This document shows positions 7,700 to 13,110 of a stretch of 16,308 nt of DNA, piece after piece. A program made the position numbers and the translations under genes. The notes beneath the pieces are model-generated. The model saw only the letters and a program-made list of their open reading frames with translations, was not told the DNA's origin and did no database searches. Source of the DNA: an uncultured bacterium (GTDB lineage Bacteria; Bacillota; Clostridia; Lachnospirales; Lachnospiraceae); NCBI GenBank assembly GCA_905214955.1, contig CAJMON010000070.1:1-16308 (forward strand), in the 5' to 3' direction. Positions within the stretch are counted from its first letter, which is position 1. The number at the start of each line of letters is the position of its first letter.

Positions 7700-9412
7700 T
7701 TACTCTACATCTTTTAAGGCATCGAAATCTTCCTCGCCGGTGCGGACTTTGATGACTTTTCTTACGTCGTAGACAAAGATCTTGCCATCTCCGATGTGGC
7801 CGGTGTAAAGAACACGTTTGGCAGTTTCGATGACTTTCTCCAGAGGAATGTTGCCGATGATGACTTCCAGTTTTACCTTGGGAAGCAGCGTGGCATCCAT
7901 TTCAACACCACGGTACAGCTCTCCAGCGCCTTTCTGAATGCCGCAGCCCATAACCTGAGTGACGGTCATGCCGGTGACACCAAGGTCATTGAGGGCTTTC
8001 TTCAGAGATTCAAACTTGGCAAGTTTTACTAGGATGGAGACTTTGTACATGCCAGTGGCAGGAAGTGCAGAGAGAGTATCCGGAGCCACGAGGGGAACGG
8101 CTGCATCGATCTGTGCCTTGCTGGCCTTGCTGTATTCATCTTCGCCCAGATCAGTATTTTCATTTACATCCATGTTTGCAGAAAGATCGGTGATGTTGAA
8201 GCCTGAGTAAGCACTTACCAGACCATGTTCATGGAAGTCCAGACCTTCAATTTCTACATTTTCCGGAACCCGCAGGCCGACAAATTTGTCGATGAGACGG
8301 AAGATGATGTTCATGGTAACGGTTACCCACAGGATGACAGAAACAACACCCAGGGTCTGTACACCAAGAAAATGGAATCCGCCGCCGTAGAAAACGCCGC
8401 CGTCCACTGCGAAGAAACCGGTGAGAATAGTACCTAAGGCACCGCAGACACCGTGAACGGAAATAGCACCTACCGGGTCATCAATTTTTACAACTTTATC
8501 AAAGAATTCAACTGCAAGTACCAGAACGATACCGGCAATCAGGCCGATGAAGAAAGCACCCACAGGAGTGACTGCATCGCAGCCTGCAGTAATGGCCACC
8601 AGTCCGGCAAGAGCGCCGTTTAAGGACATGGAAACATCCGGTTTTTTGTAACGCAGCCAGGTGAAAATCATAACCGTACAGGTGGCAACGGCTGCGGACA
8701 TGTTGGTGTTCATGAAAATTAAGCTTGCACTTACCATATCATCCTGGGAAGTCATGGCAACGGTGCTGCATCCGTTAAATCCAAACCAGCAGAACCAGAG
8801 GATGAAGACACCAAGAGCAGCAGCAGTCAGGTTGTGGCCTGGAATGGCACGGGGAGTTCCATCTTTGGTGTATTTTCCAATACGGGGACCAAGAATCTGT
8901 GCGCCGATGCAGGCAGCAGTTCCGCCAACCATGTGAACTGCGGTACTTCCTGCAAAATCATGGAAGCCAAGGTTTGCAAGCCAGCCGCCGCCCCAGATCC
9001 AGTGTCCGGAAATCGGATAAACGATCATGGAAATCAGGGCACTGTAGAGACAGTAGGCTTTGAAATTGGTGCGTTCTGCCATGGAACCAGATACGATGGT
9101 GGCAGCTGTGGCACAAAATACCGTCTGGAAGATAGCGTAGCAATAGGTAGGCAGAGTACCGAAATCATAGGCTCCGCGGATCAGAGGATCGAATCCTCCG
9201 ATGATAGGACCGGTGCCGGCAAACATAATGCCGAAGCCAATCAGCCAGTAGATGGGGGTTCCGATACAGAAGTCCATCAGGTTTTTCATAATAATGTTTC
9301 CGGTGTTTTTTGCCCGGGTCATACCTGCTTCGCAGAGAGCAAAGCCAGCCTGCATGAAGAAAACCATGGCAGCGCCAAGAAGTGTCCATATGACATCAAC
9401 AGATTGATACAT
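7700..9412 (-). CDS. ammonium channel Amt fused to a C-terminal P-II (GlnB/GlnK-like) domain
   Basis: Inner-membrane ammonium channel of 570 aa, against about 400 for a plain Amt. Residues 1 to about 400 carry the 11-helix Amt fold. The pore twin histidines are H160 (GSTAVHMVGG) and H320 (GAISVHGVCG), and FQTVFCATAATIVSGSMAERT is the conserved core. A charged linker (about 405-452) leads to a complete P-II domain (about 455-570). There GIQKGAGELYRG is the T-loop, and TGHIGDGKIFV is the B-loop that binds ATP/ADP. The position matching the uridylylated Tyr51 of GlnB is Met505, while the Tyr46 equivalent (Y500) is kept. Free P-II proteins of the GlnK type plug Amt, so the fusion presumably gates its own trimer according to 2-oxoglutarate and ATP/ADP. 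Start ATG 9412: GGGAGG lies eight bases upstream, whereas an in-frame start at 9493 would fall within the leader hairpin. Confidence 0.94.
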   Translation of the reverse strand: MYQSVDVIWTLLGAAMVFFMQAGFALCEAGMTRAKNTGNIIMKNLMDFCIGTPIYWLIGFGIMFAGTGPIIGGFDPLIRGAYDFGTLPTYCYAIFQTVFCATAATIVSGSMAERTNFKAYCLYSALISMIVYPISGHWIWGGGWLANLGFHDFAGSTAVHMVGGTAACIGAQILGPRIGKYTKDGTPRAIPGHNLTAAALGVFILWFCWFGFNGCSTVAMTSQDDMVSASLIFMNTNMSAAVATCTVMIFTWLRYKKPDVSMSLNGALAGLVAITAGCDAVTPVGAFFIGLIAGIVLVLAVEFFDKVVKIDDPVGAISVHGVCGALGTILTGFFAVDGGVFYGGGFHFLGVQTLGVVSVILWVTVTMNIIFRLIDKFVGLRVPENVEIEGLDFHEHGLVSAYSGFNITDLSANMDVNENTDLGEDEYSKASKAQIDAAVPLVAPDTLSALPATGMYKVSILVKLAKFESLKKALNDLGVTGMTVTQVMGCGIQKGAGELYRGVEMDATLLPKVKLEVIIGNIPLEKVIETAKRVLYTGHIGDGKIFVYDVRKVIKVRTGEEDFDALKDVE

Positions 9413-9466
9413 AATAAATTCCTCCCTTTCCATAGTTACTCGTTTCGGACTGCAGTCAAAATGAGC

Positions 9467-9502
9467 AAAAAAAGACGCTGCGCACATGTGCACAACGTCT
9501 TT
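9467..9502 (-). terminator. terminator-like hairpin in the amt leader (possible attenuator)
   Basis: On the minus strand AAAGACG (9502-9496) pairs with CGTCTTT (9477-9471). The inner arms continue with mostly G-C and wobble pairs, giving about 14 bp with a CAUG loop. Four more Ts follow, for seven in a row. It begins only a few bases after the predicted amt transcription start, so it could terminate most transcripts unless antiterminated. Confidence 0.7.
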
Positions 9503-9514
9503 GTCATGGACAGA

Positions 9515-9543
9515 AGTATACGTTGAAGAAAGAAAAATGTCAA
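9515..9543 (-). promoter_or_regulatory. near-consensus sigma-A promoter of amt
   Basis: Minus strand: perfect -35 TTGACA (9538-9543), a 17-nt spacer and -10 TATACT (9515-9520). The predicted start is near 9508, giving a leader of about 95 nt. A second TTGACA on the opposite strand at 9560 forms a wide inverted pair with this one, without a convincing -10. Confidence 0.85.
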
Positions 9544-9593
9544 TAGGAAAATGAGAAAAATTGACAGAATTTGTGTACGGAATTTTGTACAGT

Positions 9594-9695
9594 TTATTTT
9601 TCTGGACGGTGGATCTGAAGACAGCACATCAGAACCACACCCACAAAGGTGCCTGCAAAAAACGCAGAAACTGCCGCTGCAATGGCAGAAAACAT
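9594..9695 (-). CDS. 33-residue DUF3789-like small membrane protein
   Basis: The reading frame encodes M-F-S-A-I-A-A-A-V-S-A-F-F-A-G-T-F-V-G-V then V-L-M-C-C-L-Q-I-H-R-P-E-K. A textbook ribosome site, AAAGGAGG (9703-9710), lies seven bases before the ATG. The product is one hydrophobic helix (about 4-27) with a short polar C-terminus. Small size, the FFAGTFVGVVLMC core and the short basic end match what I recall of DUF3789, a family of about 25-38 residues common in Clostridia and of unknown function. It lies upstream of amt in the same direction, but the amt promoter follows its stop codon, so co-regulation is uncertain. No good promoter of its own is apparent; a weak TATACT lies about 20 bases before the ribosome site. 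Confidence 0.75.
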   Translation of the reverse strand: MFSAIAAAVSAFFAGTFVGVVLMCCLQIHRPEK

Positions 9696-9740
9696 GGCGA
9701 TTCCTCCTTTCTGATACGAAAGTCAGTATATCCGTTTTTG

Positions 9741-9789
9741 GACGCAGATAAACATGCCCGGCTTCAAGTCTTAGAGCGGCTGCGCCATG
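9741..9789. repeat. dispersed palindromic repeat, copy A
   Basis: Bases 9741-9769 match 16262-16291 at about 25 of 30 positions with one gap; shared cores are ACGCAGATAA and GCTTCAAGT. The unit can fold: CATG (9753-9756) with CATG (9786-9789), then GGC with GCC, then AGTC with GGCT. It lies in the leader of the small DUF3789-like gene. It looks like a REP-type intergenic element. Confidence 0.55.
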
Positions 9790-10020
9790 ATATCGTGTGT
9801 ATTTGATAAAAATGGGGAATAAAAAAGATAATAAGAATGTTATCAAGTTTGAGTGATACAATGTGTGAAATACCTCTGTCTGAACCCAGTATAGACCCAA
9901 AAAAAGAAAAACGCAACGGGGAGAAAATGTCGAAAAAGAGGAAAGAAACAAATAAATCGTATATCACATATTTCACGGAATGGATTACTTTTTTGATTAC
10001 TTATGTTTTTACAAAACGCC
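9790..10020. other. AT-rich intergenic stretch without a convincing gene
   Basis: No gene is supported here. A frame at 9927-10034 (+) would give 35 residues (M-S-K-K-R-K-E-T-N-K start, hydrophobic middle). Its GGGGAG lies only three bases from the ATG, and its stop falls inside the tRNA-Gly terminator, so I do not call it. A short inverted repeat TATCA-N8-TGATA sits near 9841-9858. Plus-strand TTGATA with a downstream GATAAT gives a weak promoter-like pair near 9803-9832. Confidence 0.4.
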
Positions 10021-10042
10021 AAAAAGCCCGATAAATTCGGGC
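10021..10042 (-). terminator. terminator of tRNA-Gly
   Basis: GCCCGA (10026-10031) and TCGGGC (10037-10042) form a 6-bp GC-rich stem with a 5-nt loop. On the minus strand five Ts follow (10025-10021), ten bases past the tRNA 3' end. Confidence 0.85.
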
Positions 10043-10051
10043 ATAACAAAA

Positions 10052-10122
10052 AGCGGATAGCGGGAATCGAACCCGTCTCTCCAGCTTGGGAAGCTAGCGT
10101 TCTACCGATGAACTATATCCGC
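10052..10122 (-). tRNA. tRNA-Gly (CCC anticodon)
   Basis: Minus-strand cloverleaf of 71 nt. Acceptor GCGGATA pairs with TATCCGC, with discriminator T. The D-arm contains AGTTCATCGGTAGAAC. The anticodon stem is CTAGC/GCTGG around the loop TTCCCAA, giving anticodon CCC. The T-arm is CGGGTTCGATTCCCG. The 3' CCA is not encoded. It reads GGG codons. Confidence 0.95.
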
Positions 10123-10149
10123 GCAGCCATAAAAGCTGTGATGCAGATT

Positions 10150-10178
10150 ATTATACGCTGACGGGATGGAAAAAGCAA
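10150..10178 (-). promoter_or_regulatory. promoter of tRNA-Gly
   Basis: Minus strand TTGCTT (10173-10178), a 17-nt spacer and TATAAT (10150-10155), in the gap between the hicB-like gene and the tRNA. Confidence 0.75.
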
Positions 10179-10194
10179 GTGTTTTTATTGTGCT

Positions 10195-10470
10195 TTATTC
10201 ATCCCAGCCGTCTGTAAAGCGGATGTTGACAGAAATATTCCGTACGATGTCGCCTGGAAGAAGAGAGAGGTCTTCGGCCTCGGACACGGGAGGAAGGTCA
10301 GCATTTTCGGAAAGTTCCAGAGTGATCCAGTCATAGGCGGCTTCGTTTGCTTTTTCAATGGCATCGTCCAGGGTTTCGCCAATGGAAAGGCAGCCGTCTA
10401 AATCCGGGAAAAATCCTTGATAGGTGCCGGAGGTGTTTTTACGGAAAATAGCAGGATAAATAAATTTCAT
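10195..10470 (-). CDS. HicB-family antitoxin-like protein, apparently orphan
   Basis: 91 aa. The N-terminal half has the HicB partially RNase H-like core: Y-P-A-I-F-R-K-N, then GFFPDLDGCLSIGETLDDAI and EKANEAAYDWI. The PDLxGC and GxTLxEAI signatures are diagnostic. The C-terminus (SLLPGDIVRNISVNIRF) is short and lacks an evident ribbon-helix-helix or HTH DNA-binding domain. Family knowledge: HicB neutralises HicA, a small double-stranded RNA-binding mRNA interferase. No hicA-like frame is visible on either side; the flanks are tRNA genes and their terminators. It may be a solitary HicB or have a partner elsewhere. The AAAGGAG ribosome site is 12 bases before the ATG, longer than ideal. Confidence 0.82.
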   Translation of the reverse strand: MKFIYPAIFRKNTSGTYQGFFPDLDGCLSIGETLDDAIEKANEAAYDWITLELSENADLPPVSEAEDLSLLPGDIVRNISVNIRFTDGWDE

Positions 10471-10535
10471 AATAAGTCAGAACTCCTTTCAAAAGATATT
10501 GCAGGAACTTGCATTTTGAAAAACAAGACAGAAAC

Positions 10536-10574
10536 AAAAAAATGCCGACAGACTCAGGTAAGCCTGTGCAGCAT
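10536..10574 (-). terminator. terminator of tRNA-Ala
   Basis: Minus strand: ATGC (10574-10571) with GCAT (10545-10542), and inner pairing of ACAG with CTGT or CAGG with CCTG, followed by a T-run (10541-10536). It lies 16 bases past the tRNA and just before hicB. Confidence 0.7.
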
Positions 10575-10589
10575 CTTTTGTACAAAAAA

Positions 10590-10662
10590 TGGAGCATACG
10601 GGACTTGAACCCGTGACCTCCACACTGCCAGTGTGGCGCGCTCCCAACTGCGCTAATGCCCC
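10590..10662 (-). tRNA. tRNA-Ala (GGC anticodon)
   Basis: Minus-strand cloverleaf of 73 nt. Acceptor GGGGCAT pairs with ATGCTCC, including the G3-U70 wobble that is the alanine identity element; the discriminator is A. The anticodon stem is CCACA/TGTGG around the loop CTGGCAG, giving anticodon GGC. The T-arm is ACGGGTTCAAGTCCCGT. No CCA tail is encoded beyond the discriminator. Confidence 0.96.
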
Positions 10663-10674
10663 GCAACGAAAATT

Positions 10675-10703
10675 ATTATACTGGAAAACTGAAAAAGAAT
10701 CAA
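10675..10703 (-). promoter_or_regulatory. promoter of tRNA-Ala
   Basis: Minus strand TTGATT (10698-10703), a 17-nt spacer and TATAAT (10675-10680), 12 bases upstream of the tRNA 5' end. Confidence 0.8.
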
Positions 10704-10798
10704 GGAAAATTTGAAAAAATTTTTGGCGAAAATCGAAATAAAAAAAACCAGCAGAAATAAGAGGCAATTTGGGAGGCAGAGTGTCCGGGGTTTTCGGG

Positions 10799-10827
10799 TT
10801 GAACTTTGCAGGCAGCTTTAGTATAAT
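10799..10827 (+). promoter_or_regulatory. promoter of the zinc-ribbon/ATPase genes
   Basis: TTGAAC (10799-10804), a 17-nt spacer and TATAAT (10822-10827), 44 bases before the ATG at 10872. It diverges from the tRNA-Ala promoter. Confidence 0.8.
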
Positions 10828-10871
10828 AAAAGAACAGGAGGAAGAAGTATACAAACCAAAGGAGGATGCTT

Positions 10872-11465
10872 ATGGAACTTTTTAATAAGGTAAGTGCGTT
10901 TGCCAAAAGTGCAGCAAAAGATCTGACAGGAGCCACCAAGAGTTTGGGAGATGCAGCCAACGATACCATCGAAACCGCTAAATTGAATGCCAAACTGATC
11001 CCGGAGAAAAAAGGTCTGGATGCACAGCTGAAGAAGCTCGGTGAGTATTACTACGAGAAGCACAAAAACGGTGAAGAGTTAGAAGAAGGCGTGGCAGAGT
11101 TTTGCGCAGGTGCGGATGCTTACCAGAAGCGGATTGAAGAATTGGAAAAACTCATCGCAGAGATTGAAGAAGCCAAAAAGCTGCGGGAAGAACAGAAAGT
11201 AGTCGCAGAGGCAGAGGCTAAAGTCGTAGAAAGTGAGGAGGAAGCCGAAGCACAGACAGAGGAGACAGAAAAAACAGAAGGAGATTCGGTGATCTGTCCA
11301 GAGTGCGGAGCTGCCAATGAAGCAGAGATGAATTTCTGCTGCCAGTGCGGCGCAAAGCTTGAAAAAGAAGAAAAAGAGGAAGGACCAAAGTTCTGCCCGA
11401 ACTGCGGAAAGGAGATTCCAGAAGGAACAAAGTTCTGCGGGGAGTGTGGAACCAAAGTGGAGTAA
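10872..11465 (+). CDS. coiled-coil protein with two C-terminal zinc ribbons
   Basis: Function not recognised. The 197-aa product begins with an amphipathic N-terminal helix (MELFNKVSAFAKSAAKDLTG). A long charged helical region follows (about 45-135), probably a coiled coil rich in Glu and Lys. Two zinc ribbons follow: C142-x2-C145 with C156/C157-x-C159, and C175-x2-C178 with C189-x2-C192. No membrane segment or signal peptide is seen, so it is cytosolic or peripherally membrane-bound. ATG 10872 is chosen because AAAGGAGG (10858-10865) is six bases before it; the in-frame ATG at 10866 abuts the ribosome site. The ATPase gene starts 18 bases after the stop with no terminator between, which suggests an operon. 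Paired ribbons of this type often mediate protein contacts; that is a guess here. Confidence 0.82.
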   Translation: MELFNKVSAFAKSAAKDLTGATKSLGDAANDTIETAKLNAKLIPEKKGLDAQLKKLGEYYYEKHKNGEELEEGVAEFCAGADAYQKRIEELEKLIAEIEEAKKLREEQKVVAEAEAKVVESEEEAEAQTEETEKTEGDSVICPECGAANEAEMNFCCQCGAKLEKEEKEEGPKFCPNCGKEIPEGTKFCGECGTKVE

Positions 11466-11483
11466 ATCCAGATGGAGGAACCC

Positions 11484-12704
11484 ATGGTACTAAGGAGCAA
11501 TTATACAGATTTGATCAGGCTCTATATGGATAAGCCCTTCATAAAAGTGATCACAGGCGTCCACCGCTGCGGAAAATCTCACGTTCTGCAGTGGGTAAGC
11601 CGGGAACTGCGGGTACGGGGAGTGGATTATCAGAACATTCTGTATAGAGATTTTGAAGTGCATGGAAAAGAAAGTCTGGCGGATGGAAAAGAACTGGCAG
11701 CTGCGTTAAAGCAGCAGATGGCAGAAAGACCCGGCAGACGGTACCTGCTTCTGGATGAGATCCAGTATCTCCCAGGATGGGAACGATGCGTCAAAGAGCT
11801 CTATGAACGGGAAGACTGCGACATCTATCTGGCAGGCTCCAAAGCAGCACTGCTGGAGGGAAAAGATGCCGGATTGATTCTGCGAAACTGTGTCCAGATT
11901 CGGATGTATCCCTATTCCTTCTCGGAATTTCTGGAACAGGAGCGGGAGGAAGAACCAGGACTGTCAAGAGACGCGTGCTTTGAGCGCTTTTTCCGTCTGG
12001 GAAGTATGCCTGGCATCCGTCTGTTTCACCATGAAGAAGAGGCAGTGCACCAGTATCTTCTGGATGTATGCAAAGCAGCCATGCTCCAGGATGCGGTAAG
12101 AGAAAATAACCTGCGAGGAATCGGTCAGCTGTGGATGATGCTGGGGTATCTGGCAGAAACCTTGGGACAGCCGGTATCTGCCAAGACCATTTCCGATGGA
12201 ATGAACCGGACAGGAAGGCAGATCAGCAAGGATACCGTGTATGGCATGTTAAAAGCACTGGAAAGCGGCCATATCATTTACCGGGCAAAGCGGTATGACT
12301 TAAAAGAGGGCCGTGCAGTGGAAGCCAGGGAAAAATACTACTTTTCAGACTGGGGCATATATCATGCCCTGCATGGCATTGAAGAGCATGGAACCCAGGG
12401 CGTGCTGGAAAACATGGTCTGCATGGAGCTTCTGGCAAGGGGATTTCGTGTATACAGAGGCAAAATCGGCAGAAGAGAATTTGACTTCTGGGCAGAGCGC
12501 GGAAAAGAACAGTACTGCATCCAGGTCCGGAAAAATCTGGAAGATGTCGAAGAGGCAAAAGAAGCAGCATCCGTTCTGGCCAGTGTAAAAAGGCAGTGCC
12601 GCAAGCTGTTTCTTCTAAAAGAAGGAGAAGCACCGGCAGGGCAGAAGGGCCGCCAAAAAGAGATTGTTTACCGGAATATCCTGGATTTTCTGGAAAATGC
12701 ATAA
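11484..12704 (+). CDS. AAA-type ATP-binding protein with C-terminal DUF4143 domain
   Basis: 406 aa. Residues 1 to about 200 form the ATPase part: Walker A GVHRCGKS (25-32), Walker B YLLLDE (D91, E92), and a sensor-like IYLAGSKAALL in place of the commoner TGSNSK. RMYPYSFSEFLE is typical of the group. The C-terminal region has the DUF4143 signature LENMVCMELLARGFRVYRGKIG, then REFDFWAE and YCIQV, resembling a PDDEXK nuclease-like core. Family knowledge: these ATPases are abundant in gut anaerobes and archaea, often in many copies, and their function is unknown. Start: ATG 11484 with GGAGG at 11474-11478. An in-frame ATG at 11472 adds four residues and covers that ribosome site. It is followed by a strong terminator. 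Confidence 0.9.
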   Translation: MVLRSNYTDLIRLYMDKPFIKVITGVHRCGKSHVLQWVSRELRVRGVDYQNILYRDFEVHGKESLADGKELAAALKQQMAERPGRRYLLLDEIQYLPGWERCVKELYEREDCDIYLAGSKAALLEGKDAGLILRNCVQIRMYPYSFSEFLEQEREEEPGLSRDACFERFFRLGSMPGIRLFHHEEEAVHQYLLDVCKAAMLQDAVRENNLRGIGQLWMMLGYLAETLGQPVSAKTISDGMNRTGRQISKDTVYGMLKALESGHIIYRAKRYDLKEGRAVEAREKYYFSDWGIYHALHGIEEHGTQGVLENMVCMELLARGFRVYRGKIGRREFDFWAERGKEQYCIQVRKNLEDVEEAKEAASVLASVKRQCRKLFLLKEGEAPAGQKGRQKEIVYRNILDFLENA

Positions 12705-12723
12705 AATACAAAAGAGAGTCTGC

Positions 12724-12754
12724 AAAGAATCCTGCTATGCGGGATTCTTTTTTT
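12724..12754 (+). terminator. intrinsic terminator after the ATPase gene
   Basis: AAAGAATCC (12724-12732) pairs with GGATTCTTT (12742-12750), followed by a T-run to 12754. It cleanly separates the ATPase unit from the RNA/folC unit. Confidence 0.9.
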
Positions 12755-12809
12755 AAGGGAACGAAAGCCGGTTTTAAAAAGTTTTGGCGGATTCTGCGAA
12801 AAAATTTAC

Positions 12810-12837
12810 TTGAATAATCTTCCCTCTATACTATAAT
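12810..12837 (+). promoter_or_regulatory. promoter of the structured RNA and folC
   Basis: TTGAAT (12810-12815), a 16-nt spacer and perfect TATAAT (12832-12837). The predicted start is at about 12844, exactly the first G of the GGGG that opens the RNA's closing stem. Confidence 0.8.
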
Positions 12838-12843
12838 GGTGTT

Positions 12844-13077
12844 GGGGTTAAAAGATGCCTTACGGATTGTTCTGTACCTCGTACTCCCACATCTCCGTTG
12901 CCATTACAGTCGGTGCTAAACGTGTGCCACTGGCCACAGCACCCCACAAGCCTGCCCAATATTCGCATAGCGTGAAGCTGACGCTCCACTTTTATGTTCA
13001 TATCGTGGCAGGTCATAAAGCCATAAAACCACTCCTGTGCGAGCATATCGTGGTTTCAGGTTTTTGCCCCTGGCATC
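12844..13077 (+). ncRNA. structured non-coding RNA or long leader ahead of folC (raiA-motif-like?)
   Basis: A region of about 234 nt with no credible gene but many mutually compatible helices. The closing stem is GGGG..AAAA (12844-12853) with TTTT.GCCCC (13061-13070). Inside it are: ACGGA/TCCGT (12862-12866, 12894-12898); GGTGCT/AGCACC (12912-12917, 12938-12943) capped by GTG.GCC-ACT-GGC.CAC; CCTGCC/GGCAGG (12951-12956, 13007-13012) enclosing AGCGT-N7-ACGCT (12969-12985); and AAACCAC/GTGGTTT (13026-13032, 13050-13056). GATGCC (12854-12859) can pair with GGCATC (13072-13077); this crosses the closing stem, so it is a pseudoknot or an alternative fold. A promoter places the 5' end at the stem. 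No intrinsic terminator precedes folC. Length, taxon and complexity recall the raiA motif of Firmicutes, but the class is unproven. The THF riboswitch core is not visible. Confidence 0.8.
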
Positions 13078-13110
13078 ATAAATAAAATCAAAAGCGAAGC
13101 GGTGAAGACA

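Noticed and set aside
9467..9502. ANTAR (AmiR/NasR-type) antiterminator site
   Set aside because: Only one hairpin is present and its loop does not show the expected A1 and G4 hexaloop pattern; kept only as a generic attenuator.
9436..9951. 171-codon minus-strand frame upstream of amt
   Set aside because: It runs through the amt promoter, the leader hairpin, the DUF3789-like gene in another frame and the repeat; it has no ribosome site or recognisable domain.
9927..10034. 35-residue basic/hydrophobic plus-strand frame
   Set aside because: The ribosome-site spacing is only three bases and the stop lies in the tRNA-Gly terminator; left uncalled.
12855..13085. 76-residue frame inside the folC leader
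   Set aside because: It is composed of the helix-forming segments of the structured RNA, has no ribosome site, and starts within the predicted closing stem.
12844..13110. THF riboswitch ahead of folC
   Set aside because: The element is more than twice the length of that roughly 100-nt riboswitch, and its conserved core is not recognisable.
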